Source: Alphaproteobacteria bacterium
GTDB taxonomy: Bacteria; Pseudomonadota; Alphaproteobacteria; Bin95
Reading direction: 5' to 3'
Length of the DNA stretch: 64,000 nucleotides
NCBI GenBank assembly: GCA_020638555.1
Contig: JACKII010000002.1
Span: forward strand, 930,001-994,000
Of the stretch, positions 1-7,588 are shown in pieces. A model generated the notes under the pieces. It saw only the letters and a program-made list of their open reading frames with translations. It was not told where the DNA came from and did no database searches. Each line of letters starts with the position of its first letter. Position 1 is the first letter of the stretch. Both the position numbers and the translations under genes were made by a program.

Positions 1-671
1 GCGGTTTGCCCTTCGGTATCGTCCGGGCGCCCGAACGGGTTGCCCATCGGATGGTTCACGAACAGGGAGCGCGGCGGCTTTACCAGCGCTGTCAGATCGC
101 GCCCGGTGGACACGCAGACGGTCGGGATACCGGCGGCTTCAACAACTCGACAGACCAGACCCACGGTTTGGTGATCGAGCGGTCAAGCCGGGACCGCGAC
201 AAAGACATCGACGCCGTCGGCCTTCAAGGCCAGGGCCAGCGCTGGCCCATACTCTTCCAGCACGGCACGGCGCTTGTAGATGCGGCCCATGAAGCCGCTC
301 CAGAAGCGCGGCGCCACCGCACCGATCTCGCCGGCGTCGGCCATCGCGCGCAGGCGGTCGATCGGGAAGACGCAGTTCAGGTCGGCGTCGGCGTCGGAAT
401 GGTCGTAATAGCTGTCATGGATCTGGAACCCAGCCGAATCGGCATCCGCCGGCACCTGGTCCAGGCGGAAGTCGTTGCGGGCATCGGGGTCCCAGGCGGG
501 CATGGAGCATTGCGAGACGCCACCGCTTGTCAGCAGGCTGACGGTGCATTCCGTCAGCGGCTTGGCAAGCGGGGTCAGGGGGGCGTCGTCGTAGCGGCTC
601 CAATCGTAAGCGGGAAAGCCCATGGCGCCGTATTTCTCGGCCAGGGCATCCACATAACGGATCGGGTCCAT
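1..671 (-). CDS. GrdB/PrdB-like reductase family protein, probable selenoprotein (3' end beyond window)
   Basis: The N-terminal 162 residues (start ATG at 671, AGGAG about 10 nt upstream) and the sequence after an in-frame UGA at 185-183 both fit the glycine/sarcosine/betaine reductase selenoprotein B family as found in aerobic proteobacteria. Reading through the UGA gives VPA-U-PLDHQTVGL and later FVNHPMGNPFGRP, with no other stop to the window edge. In relatives recalled from this family the UGA position holds a redox Cys in a CPxCHQ-like motif. Here the second Cys is Asp, so the redox centre would be a lone Sec. A hairpin follows the UGA directly (see the separate SECIS entry). An ordinary annotator would end this gene at 183 and possibly extend its start too far upstream. 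Substrate unknown. Seen: the conserved read-through and the hairpin. Inferred: that Sec is inserted. Confidence 0.8.
146..185 (-). promoter_or_regulatory. Candidate bacterial SECIS element behind in-frame UGA
   Basis: On the minus strand UGA (185-183) is followed by CCG and then a nested hairpin. CUCGA (179-175) pairs with UCGAG (150-146), ACCA (172-169) with UGGU (157-154), and ACC (167-165) with GGU (161-159), closing an apical loop GUG (164-162). The loop begins with GU, and 18 nt separate the UGA from the loop. Both features fit what is known of bacterial SECIS elements, which bind SelB. The hairpin lies inside conserved coding sequence, as expected. Confidence 0.7.
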
Positions 672-782
672 TCGGGCAGGGTCTCCTCGTGGCGGGTTTC
701 GGCGCGGCCCGCATGGCCGCGACTTGCCGCAAACGCTAGCGTATTTCGGGGCTCGAGGGCAATTATACGCTGGCGCCCGGCC

Positions 783-812
783 TTGACTTTGGCGGGCTCT
801 CCGGCGTATAAG
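783..812 (+). promoter_or_regulatory. Sigma-70-type promoter upstream of rpmJ
   Basis: TTGACT at 783-788 and TATAAG at 807-812 are separated by 18 bp, about 50 bp upstream of the rpmJ start codon. It is the best consensus-like promoter in the left 10 kb and suits a constitutively expressed ribosomal gene. Confidence 0.65.
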
Positions 813-864
813 CCGCGCTCCGTTATTCATTCCAAGCAGACGACAGCCGACGAAGGCCGGACCG

Positions 865-990
865 ATGAAGATTGTCAACTCTCTGAAAACCCTGAAGAAC
901 CGCCACAAGGATTGCCGCCTGGTGCGTCGCCGTGGCCGGGTCTATGTGATCAACAAGACCGTGCGCAAGTTCAAGGCACGCCAGGGCTGA
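865..990 (+). CDS. rpmJ: 50S ribosomal protein L36 (bL36)
   Basis: This 41-residue basic protein starts MKIVNSLKTLKNRHKDC and ends VYVINKTVRKFKARQG, the proteobacterial L36 pattern of the longer, zinc-ligand-poor type: only one Cys is present, so the classic four-ligand zinc ribbon is absent. It binds 23S rRNA in the large subunit. AAGG lies 8 nt before the ATG. It is monocistronic, divergent from the GrdB-like gene, and has its own promoter (783-812). The gene is short enough to be missed by automatic callers. Confidence 0.93.
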   Translation: MKIVNSLKTLKNRHKDCRLVRRRGRVYVINKTVRKFKARQG

Positions 991-1253
991 GAGCCGCCGC
1001 GTTCCGGCCCCGCCCCGCCCCGTGGCATGGCGGGCCGGATTGTTCAGAAATGGTAAGATTGGTTCAGGCCGTCCCATCGGGCGGCTTAACGCATTGATTT
1101 TGTGCGGTTGGGTTCGCTTCGAGCCTCGCATGTGTGAACAGCGAGGCTGAGGGACGGCCGTTTCCGCAGGATGCGAACCGCTCTGGCCTTGCCGGGGCCA
1201 GTGCGGCTAAGGTGCGGCGGACCAACCGCCCCGTCCACGCCGGAGCCCACCCG

Positions 1254-2744
1254 ATGCTGCGCATGCCCGAGCCCGACGCCGCCGTCCTCGCCCGCCGCGA
1301 GCGGATCGCCGCCGACCTGCGCGCCATGCTGCCGGGCGAAAGCGTCATCACCGCGGAACACGAGCGCCGCGTCTACGAATCGGACGGCCTCACCGCCTAC
1401 CGCCAGCTGCCCATGATCGTCGTCCTGCCGGAGACGACGGCACAGGTGTCGCGGGTGCTGAAATACTGCCACGACAACAAGGTCCGCATCGTGCCCCGCG
1501 GTGCCGGCACCTCGCTGTCCGGCGGCGCGCTGCCGCTGGAGGATGGCATTACCCTCGGCCTCGGCAAGTTCAAGCAGGTGCTGGAGATCGACCTGCCGAA
1601 CCGCTGCGCCGTGGTGCAGCCGGGCGTCACCAATCTGGGCGTGACCCAGGCGGTGCAGCATCTGGGCTTCTACTATGCGCCCGACCCGTCCAGCCAGATC
1701 GCCTGTACCATCGGCGGCAATGTCGCCGAGAATTCGGGCGGCGTGCACTGCCTGAAATACGGCACCACAACCAACAACATTCTGGGCCTGGAAATGGTGC
1801 TGATGGATGGCGAGGTCATCCGCGTCGGCGGCAAGCATCTGGATTCGGAACTCTATGACCTGATGGGCATTATCTGCGGTTCCGAGGGGCTGCTGGGGGT
1901 CATCACCGAGGTGACGGTGCGCATCCTGCCAAAGCCGGCCACCGCCCGCGCCCTGCTGATCGGCTTCCCCTCGAACGAGAGTGCCGGCGACTGCGTCGCC
2001 CGAATCATCGGCGCCGGCGTCATTCCGGGCGGCATGGAGATGATGGACCGCCCCGCCATCCACGCCGCCGAGGCCTTTGTCCATGCCGGCTACCCGCTGG
2101 ATGTGGAGGCGCTGCTGATCGTCGAACTCGACGGCCCCAAGGCCGAGGTTGACGAACTGATCGAGCGCGTTCGCATCATTGCCGAGGGCGCCGGCTCGGT
2201 CTCGCTCCGCATCTCCAATTCCGAGGCCGAGCGCGAGGCGTTCTGGGCCGGGCGCAAGGCGGCCTTCCCGGCGGTGGGGCGCATCTCGCCCGACTATTAC
2301 TGCATGGACGGCACCATCCCCCGCGCCGCCCTGCCGCGGGTGCTGACCCGCATGGCGGAACTGTCCGAGCATTACGGCCTGCGCGTCGCCAACGTCTTCC
2401 ACGCCGGCGACGGCAATCTGCACCCGCTGATTCTCTACGATGCCAACCAGCCCGGTGAGTTGGAGAAGGCCGAGGATTTCGGCGCCGACATCCTGCGCCT
2501 GTGCGTCGAGGTCGGCGGCGTGCTCACCGGCGAGCACGGCGTCGGCGTCGAGAAGCGTGACCTGATGCCGGCCATGTTCAGCGAGGACGACCTCAAGCAC
2601 CAGCAGCGCCTGAAATGCGCCTTCGACCCGGAGCAATTGCTGAACCCCGGCAAGGTGTTCCCGACCCTGCACCGCTGCGCCGAACTCGGGCGCATGCATA
2701 TCCGGGCCGGCCAGATGCCGTTCCCCGACCTGCCGCGCTTCTGA
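1254..2744 (+). CDS. glcD: Glycolate oxidase subunit GlcD, FAD-linked
   Basis: This 496-residue FAD-binding type 4 (PCMH) oxidoreductase belongs to the GlcD/D-lactate dehydrogenase family and oxidises glycolate or another 2-hydroxy acid. The FAD-binding block includes VPRGAGTSLSGGALP near residue 80 and IACTIGGNVAENSGGVHCLKYG near 145. The C-terminal half carries NVFHAGDGNLHP and GGVLTGEHGVGVEKRDLM, both typical of the family. ATG 1254 is chosen over in-frame upstream options because GGAG lies 8 nt before it and the length then fits the roughly 500-residue norm. glcE follows after 16 bp, so the two are co-transcribed. Confidence 0.92.
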   Translation: MLRMPEPDAAVLARRERIAADLRAMLPGESVITAEHERRVYESDGLTAYRQLPMIVVLPETTAQVSRVLKYCHDNKVRIVPRGAGTSLSGGALPLEDGITLGLGKFKQVLEIDLPNRCAVVQPGVTNLGVTQAVQHLGFYYAPDPSSQIACTIGGNVAENSGGVHCLKYGTTTNNILGLEMVLMDGEVIRVGGKHLDSELYDLMGIICGSEGLLGVITEVTVRILPKPATARALLIGFPSNESAGDCVARIIGAGVIPGGMEMMDRPAIHAAEAFVHAGYPLDVEALLIVELDGPKAEVDELIERVRIIAEGAGSVSLRISNSEAEREAFWAGRKAAFPAVGRISPDYYCMDGTIPRAALPRVLTRMAELSEHYGLRVANVFHAGDGNLHPLILYDANQPGELEKAEDFGADILRLCVEVGGVLTGEHGVGVEKRDLMPAMFSEDDLKHQQRLKCAFDPEQLLNPGKVFPTLHRCAELGRMHIRAGQMPFPDLPRF

Positions 2745-2760
2745 GGGGCCACCGTCCGCG

Positions 2761-3948
2761 ATGACCACCGACCTCCGCCCCGCCGACACCGCGATGCTGC
2801 GCGACATGGTCGCCATGCTGGCCGACCGCAAGGTCGCGACCGAGATCGTCGGCGCCGGCACCAAGCGCGCCATCGGCCGCCCCACCAACGCCGAATACCG
2901 GCTCGACCTGTCGAAACTCGCCGGGATTCGCGACTACGAGCCGAACGAACTGGTGTTGACCTGCGGCGCGGCCACGCCGCTCTGGGTGCTGGAAAATGCG
3001 CTGGAGAGCAACCGGCAGCAACTGGCCTTCGAACCGCCGGACTATGGGCCGTTGCTGGGCCTCCCGGCCGGGCGGGGCACGATCGGCGGCGTGCTGTCGG
3101 CGAATCTCTCCGGCCCGCGCCGGTTCAAGGCGGGCGCGGCGCGTGACCATTTCCTCGGCGTCGAGGCGGTCAGCGGCCGCGGCGAGAGTTTCAAGGCCGG
3201 TGGCAAGGTGGTCAAGAACGTGACCGGTTACGACCTCTGCAAGCTGCTGGCGGGCTCCTGGGGCACGGTTGCGCTGCTGGGCGAGGTCACTGTCAAGGTT
3301 CTGCCCGCGCCGGAGGACACACAGACCCTGGTGCTGCGCGGCCAGCCGGTCGAGGATGCGGTGGCCGCCATGACGCTCGCCCTGCAAAGCCCGCACGAAA
3401 TCTCCGGCGCTGCCTGGTTGCCGGAGTCCGGCGAGACCCTGCTGCGCATCGAGGGCTTCCCCGAATCCGTGAAGGCCCGCCTCGCGGCGACCCGGGCGCT
3501 GTTGGCCGGGAAGGGCAGGGAGCAATCGGTGCTGGATGCGGGCGAAGGCTCGGCGCGATGGCAGGCGATCCGGGACGTGTCCCCCTTGCAGTTGCCGGCG
3601 GACCGGCCGGTCTGGCGCCTGTCCCTGCCCCCGGCCAGCGCGCCGGCGGTCTGGCGGGAATTGGTCGGTGCGGTGGGGCTGGCCGGCTATCTCGACTGGG
3701 GCGGTGGCCTGCTCTGGCTGGCCGTGGATCCCAATCTGGCGGATGGCGGTGCCGCGGCCATTCGCCAGGCCGTGGCCGCCAATGGCGGCGGCCACGCGAC
3801 GCTGATCCGCGGCAGCGCCGGACTGCGCTCCGGGATTTCGGTGTTTCCGCCACTGAGCGCCGGGCTGACCGCGCTGCAACAGCGGATCAAAACGAATTTC
3901 GACCCCCACGATATTCTCAATCGTGGGAGGTTCGCAGGTTCACTTTAA
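2761..3948 (+). CDS. glcE: Glycolate oxidase subunit GlcE, FAD-binding
   Basis: This 395-residue FAD-binding subunit of the glycolate oxidase complex is related to the N-terminal half of GlcD but shorter. Visible motifs are TEIVGAGTKRAIGRPT (pyrophosphate region), LPAGRGTIGGVLSANLSGPRRF and GGKVVKNVTGYDLCKLLAGSWGT. The C-terminus ends with the family pattern FDPHDILNRGRF. It sits 16 bp behind glcD. The usual third partner, the iron-sulfur subunit glcF, does not follow: an unrelated gene on the other strand ends 36 bp downstream, so GlcF must be encoded elsewhere or replaced. Confidence 0.92.
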   Translation: MTTDLRPADTAMLRDMVAMLADRKVATEIVGAGTKRAIGRPTNAEYRLDLSKLAGIRDYEPNELVLTCGAATPLWVLENALESNRQQLAFEPPDYGPLLGLPAGRGTIGGVLSANLSGPRRFKAGAARDHFLGVEAVSGRGESFKAGGKVVKNVTGYDLCKLLAGSWGTVALLGEVTVKVLPAPEDTQTLVLRGQPVEDAVAAMTLALQSPHEISGAAWLPESGETLLRIEGFPESVKARLAATRALLAGKGREQSVLDAGEGSARWQAIRDVSPLQLPADRPVWRLSLPPASAPAVWRELVGAVGLAGYLDWGGGLLWLAVDPNLADGGAAAIRQAVAANGGGHATLIRGSAGLRSGISVFPPLSAGLTALQQRIKTNFDPHDILNRGRFAGSL

Positions 3949-3983
3949 GGGAATTGAAGGGGGCTGCCGTAGAGCCGGTCGGC

Positions 3984-4295
3984 TCAGGCGGATTCTCCGC
4001 CGTCCGCAGCCCAGACGCGGCGGGTCACGATGGGTGCGTCTTCCGCGTCGATCGTCGCCAGCAGAACATTGTCCATGCGCTTGATCGCGGCCAGTGCCTG
4101 GGAGGCAACCGGCATGCCGTCGAAGAAGTCCACCATGGCCATCAGCGCCCGCCGACAGGAGTCGACCGTCGCGGCATCGCCTTCACGCGCAGCCGTCAAA
4201 CCGGTGCGGCTGTGAGTCCAAAACGCGTATAGCTGGGCCTCATCGTCCCCGCTCTCGCAGGCGTACCGAAAATTCTCGGGCCGAAACTCTAGCAT
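3984..4295 (-). CDS. Hypothetical protein, about 103 aa
   Basis: Not recognised. A small soluble protein rich in Ala, Asp and Glu, starting MLEFRPENFRYACESGDDEA, predicted mostly helical, with no signal peptide or membrane segment. ATG 4295 is preferred because AAGGA lies about 9 nt upstream; a GTG at 4313 is the alternative. Codon use matches its neighbours, which supports a real gene. It converges on glcE with a 35-bp gap. An orphan terminator (4366-4387) lies just upstream of its 5' end. Confidence 0.6.
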   Translation of the reverse strand: MLEFRPENFRYACESGDDEAQLYAFWTHSRTGLTAAREGDAATVDSCRRALMAMVDFFDGMPVASQALAAIKRMDNVLLATIDAEDAPIVTRRVWAADGGESA

Positions 4296-4365
4296 CGGAT
4301 TTGTTCCTTTCACGCTCTACCGACCCCAACGGACTTGCCAATTGCACATGGCCTGGCGCGCATTG

Positions 4366-4387
4366 AAAAAGGCTGTTCCCAACAGCC
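4366..4387 (-). terminator. Strong rho-independent terminator, minus strand
   Basis: Read on the minus strand: GGCTGTT, loop GGG, AACAGCC, then TTTTT (4370-4366). The 7-bp stem is perfect and followed by five U, a textbook intrinsic terminator. It would stop a transcript coming from the AT-rich DNA at 4388-4840, where no convincing protein gene is seen. Confidence 0.75.
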
Positions 4388-4840
4388 ATCTTTCAGATGG
4401 TGCCGGTATACTGGATTTCCGCGGAATTGCAAGAGTTTGTTCGTACTAACCTTCTCTGCGGGCAGAATAATATAGCCTCAAATTGCGCAAACAACTCGCA
4501 TGAGACCGCAATAATAGCCAGTATCGTTCGGGCGAATGCAAAAAATCCGAGATGGAATTTCAGGAAAATTGCAAATTTGTGAATGCGATCATTTCTCTCC
4601 GTTAAATGCGTGCATACACCTGAAAGGACTGAGGAATATCTCCTGTCACAGGGTGTTCCGCCAATGTTGTTCAATTTATGGTAATAGGAATCGGCGTCCG
4701 TCCGGATTGCGTCGTTTTGTGCCACAATTCCAATGACAAGCCCGAGGCGGATTGCCACTGGCCGATCCGGGTGCCCATCATCGACCGGTTGTGAGTGCAA
4801 CCCTATAGTTTTGGCTCCCAGCCCGCCATGGAGCCGTATC
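4388..4840. other. AT-rich intergenic stretch without a supported protein gene
   Basis: The 450 bp between the terminator and the amidase start are much richer in A+T than the surroundings, especially 4420-4740. A 149-codon minus-strand frame (4842-4393) ends 5 bp before the terminator, but its composition resembles no protein family I know, and it overlaps the amidase start region. The terminator suggests a minus-strand transcript, for example a small RNA. The stretch may also hold the amidase promoter, though no clear -10/-35 pair was found. Confidence 0.4.
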
Positions 4841-6229
4841 ATGCATGCATTTCAATCCCTCGCCGCGCTTTCCGCCGCGGTCGAGGCCGGTGATCTGACC
4901 CCGCGCGAGATTGTCGACGCCTATCTGGAGCGGATAGCGCGGTACGATCAGAAATTGCATGCCTTCGTATCGGTCTATGCCGACGAAGCCCGCGCGGCGG
5001 CCGATGCCGCGGGCGAGGCGATCCGGTCCGGCCACCGCATCGGGCCGCTGCACGGCCTGCCGATCGCCCTGAAGGATCTGGTCGACCTGGAAGGGCGCAT
5101 CACCACCGGCGGCTCCGCGGTCTGGCGCGAGCGCGTGTCGCCGGCCACCGCGGTGCTGGCGGACCGGCTGATCGCCGCGGGCATGATCGTCATCGGCAAG
5201 ACCCATACGGTCGAGTTCGCCATGGGCGGCTGGGGCACCAACGAACACATGGGCACGCCCTGGAACCCCTGGGACGACGCGGTGCAGCGCATTCCGGGCG
5301 GCTCGTCCGCGGGGTCGGGGGTGAGTGTCGGGGCCGGGCTCGCGCCGTCGGCCATCGGCACAGACACGGGCGGCTCGGTGCGGTTGCCGGCGGCGTTCTG
5401 CGGCCATGTGGGGTTGAAGGTCACCATCGGCCGCATTCCCACCCTGGGGGTGTTGCCGCTCAGCCACACGCTGGACACGCCGGGGCCGATGACCCGCACG
5501 GTCGAGGACGCGGCGCTGCTCTATCGCGTCTTGCAAGGGCCGGATGCCCGCGAGCCACGCACCCAGGGTCTCGCCTACGAGGACCCGATGCCGACGCTGA
5601 AGCGCGGCGTTGCCGGCCTGCGCCTGGCCGCGATGCCGAGCGTGGACCGGATGATCTGCGATGCCGAGGTGCTGGCGGCCTATGACGCCTCGCTGGAGAC
5701 GTTCCGCCAGCTCGGCGCCACGGTGGAGCAGGTGGCTCTACCCTATCGGTTGATGGATCTGGGCATGGCGCTGGGGCGGATCATCGGCGGCGACGGCTAT
5801 TACCATGTCGGCGCGCTGGTCGACGATCTGAGCCTGCCGATCGATCCGGCGGTGCGGCCGCGCATCTGGATCGGCAAGGATATGCCGGCGACCGAGTATA
5901 TCGCGGCGCTCGACGAGCAGCAGCGGATCAAGCGGGAATTTGCCGAGACTCTGGCCGGCTATGACGCACTGTTGACGCCGACCACGGCGACGGCGGCGAT
6001 TCCGGTCGCGGCCGTGGACCAGATGAACACGCCGGCGGTGCTGACCCGCTTCGTCAACCTGATCGAGGGCTGCGCCTGCGTGCTGCCGAACGGCTTCACG
6101 GGTGAGGGGTTGCCGACCTCGCTCCAGATCGTCTGTCCAGGCGAGCGGGAGGCGATGGCGCTGCGCATCGGCCATGCGTTCGAGGCGGCGACCGACTTCG
6201 GCGGCCGGGTACCGCCGACCGTCGCTTAG
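4841..6229 (+). CDS. Amidase signature family protein
   Basis: This 462-residue amidase of the GatA/AtzF-like signature family hydrolyses an amide or carbamoyl bond; the substrate cannot be told. The Ser-cisSer-Lys triad is visible: Lys in GLPIALKDLVDL (about residue 76), and the Gly/Ser-rich signature GGSSAGSGVSVGAGLAPSAIG followed by GTDTGGSVRLPAAFCG (about 150-185). ATG 4841 begins MHAFQSLAALSAAVEAG, the normal family N-terminus. In-frame upstream starts lie in the AT-rich leader and are less likely. Monocistronic; a composite palindromic repeat follows the stop. Confidence 0.9.
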   Translation: MHAFQSLAALSAAVEAGDLTPREIVDAYLERIARYDQKLHAFVSVYADEARAAADAAGEAIRSGHRIGPLHGLPIALKDLVDLEGRITTGGSAVWRERVSPATAVLADRLIAAGMIVIGKTHTVEFAMGGWGTNEHMGTPWNPWDDAVQRIPGGSSAGSGVSVGAGLAPSAIGTDTGGSVRLPAAFCGHVGLKVTIGRIPTLGVLPLSHTLDTPGPMTRTVEDAALLYRVLQGPDAREPRTQGLAYEDPMPTLKRGVAGLRLAAMPSVDRMICDAEVLAAYDASLETFRQLGATVEQVALPYRLMDLGMALGRIIGGDGYYHVGALVDDLSLPIDPAVRPRIWIGKDMPATEYIAALDEQQRIKREFAETLAGYDALLTPTTATAAIPVAAVDQMNTPAVLTRFVNLIEGCACVLPNGFTGEGLPTSLQIVCPGEREAMALRIGHAFEAATDFGGRVPPTVA

Positions 6230-6248
6230 TCGCCCGAGAGCCGATGGT

Positions 6249-6361
6249 CCCCGGAGGCGGCAGAGCCGCTGTCCGGGGCCGGCATCGATGTGCGAACACC
6301 GCCGGCGCCGGTGTTCGCGATGGCAACCGGTCCCGGCCCGGCGCTTCGCACCGGCCGGGAC
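6249..6361 (+). repeat. Composite two-hairpin palindromic repeat, copy 1
   Basis: Hairpin H1 is formed by CCCCGGA (6249-6255) and TCCGGGG (6272-6278). A spacer carrying GTGTTCGCGA follows, then hairpin H2 from GGTCCCGGCCCG (6329 on) to CCGGCCGGGAC (ending 6361). The same order of parts recurs at 31788 (same strand) and twice at 47658-47910 (opposite strand). It fills the gap between the convergent amidase and decarboxylase genes and may end transcription from both sides. Confidence 0.75.
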
Positions 6362-6372
6362 ACACCGGGCCC

Positions 6373-6951
6373 TCAGATTTTGCCGAGCACCGCCTGGCGG
6401 AAGCGGGTTTTCAGGAAGGCGCCGTCTTTCGGCGGCAGCACCATTTCCTGGCTGGCATGATCGACCTTGAAGGTGACCAGCACCGGACCCTGGGCCTCGC
6501 GGCAGAGGCGCACGCCCTCGGCCACGTCGGCCGCGTCGGTCACCAGCTTCGTCGCCGCGAAGCCGGCGGCGGCGGCCATGCCGGTCAGGTCGGTGCCGCG
6601 GCCGGTGGCGGTTTGCTGCTGGCCGGTCTCGCCATAGCGCTCGTTGTCAAGGACGGCGACGGCGAGGTTCGGCAGCCCCTCGGCGGCGGCCGCGGCGAGC
6701 GCGCCCAGGCCCATCAGCAATTCACCGTCGCCGGTGACCACCAGCACGCGCTTCTCCGGCTGGGCGACCGCCAGGCCCATGCCGACGGGCAGCGCGCCGC
6801 CCATGGCGCCCCAAAGATAGAAGGTGCGCGGGTCGTCGCCCGCGGCGAAGCAATCGTACGTGGCCTGGCCCAGGCCGGTGACGACCAGCAGGTCCTCGCC
6901 CCGGTCGGCCAGCAGTTTCGCGACCAGGTCGCGGCGGTTCAGAGCAGCCAT
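6373..6951 (-). CDS. Thiamine-diphosphate decarboxylase, beta subunit (sulfopyruvate/phosphonopyruvate decarboxylase type)
   Basis: This 192-residue ThDP-binding C-terminal (PP) domain has the hallmark GDGELLMGLGALA...LDN (GDG about residue 73, Asn about 102). Pyrimidine-side residues are on the partner encoded just upstream. The split alpha/beta organisation is that of sulfopyruvate decarboxylase (ComDE) and phosphonopyruvate-decarboxylase-like enzymes, which decarboxylate 3-sulfo-, 3-phosphono- or plain 2-oxo acids. No phosphonopyruvate mutase or coenzyme M genes are nearby, so the substrate is open. It begins 5 bp after the alpha stop, so translation is probably coupled. Confidence 0.85.
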   Translation of the reverse strand: MAALNRRDLVAKLLADRGEDLLVVTGLGQATYDCFAAGDDPRTFYLWGAMGGALPVGMGLAVAQPEKRVLVVTGDGELLMGLGALAAAAAEGLPNLAVAVLDNERYGETGQQQTATGRGTDLTGMAAAAGFAATKLVTDAADVAEGVRLCREAQGPVLVTFKVDHASQEMVLPPKDGAFLKTRFRQAVLGKI

Positions 6952-6956
6952 GGGTC

Positions 6957-7472
6957 TCAGTCCTCCGCAAAGATCTTGGCGCCGATCAGCCGCTGGCCCA
7001 GCAGCACGGCGACGGCGGAATTGGTGTAATAGGCAAAGCGCAGCGCGGTGGCGACGGTCTCTTTCACGTCCTCGGCCCGGTCGCAGCGATAGCAGATCAC
7101 GCCGGCCACCTCGAAATGCTGTTGCGTGGTCTGGCCCATGGGCACCTGCCAGGTGTTCCACTCGCCCCACTCGCCGCGCATGGTGACGAGGGTGACCAGC
7201 GGGAACTGGCAGTTTTTCACCAGGCTCAGCATGTTGATCGTGTTGCCGACGCCGGAGGACTGCATCAGCAGCACGCCCTTGTCGCCGCCGAGCCAGGCGC
7301 CGGCCAGCAGGGCCACGCCGTCCTCTTCGGTGGTCAGCGACAGGGCGTGCATGTTGTTCGCCGCGTGGCAGCGGTCGATCAGCCGGGCATGGCCGGCATC
7401 GGGCACATAGGCGACCTGGCGCACGCCGGCCTCCTGCAAGCAGTCGAAAATATCGTCGCGCCATTCGCTCAT
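6957..7472 (-). CDS. Thiamine-diphosphate decarboxylase, alpha subunit (sulfopyruvate/phosphonopyruvate decarboxylase type)
   Basis: This 171-residue N-terminal (PYR) domain of a split ThDP enzyme has TTEEDGVALLAGAWLGG (residues about 46-62), which carries the catalytic Glu that activates ThDP, and LMQSSGVGNTINML. It pairs with the downstream beta subunit to make one active site. ATG 7472 (MSEWRDD) is chosen because the length then matches ComD-like proteins; an upstream start near 7532 would add an unsupported 20-residue tail. It is divergent from an MFS carrier gene 116 bp away that might import the acid substrate. Confidence 0.85.
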   Translation of the reverse strand: MSEWRDDIFDCLQEAGVRQVAYVPDAGHARLIDRCHAANNMHALSLTTEEDGVALLAGAWLGGDKGVLLMQSSGVGNTINMLSLVKNCQFPLVTLVTMRGEWGEWNTWQVPMGQTTQQHFEVAGVICYRCDRAEDVKETVATALRFAYYTNSAVAVLLGQRLIGAKIFAED

Positions 7473-7588
7473 GGGGCAGTCGGTCCTTGGGCAACGGGTC
7501 GGGGAGGAAAAATTCGCGGCGGAGATAAGCACCCTGCGGCGCCATCAGGCAAGCCTTTGCGTGCGAAGCCGTGTAGAGACACTACACC

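Noticed and set aside
1004..1038. GC-rich hairpin after rpmJ
   Set aside because: The stem has a bulged C and no U-run follows, so it was not listed as a terminator.
1134..1253. N-terminal extension of GlcD from an upstream start
   Set aside because: The added 40 residues are not family-like, and a good ribosome site supports ATG 1254.
4393..4842. A 149-codon minus-strand frame in the AT-rich gap
   Set aside because: No family resemblance, odd composition and overlap with the amidase start region. Only the terminator after it is convincing.
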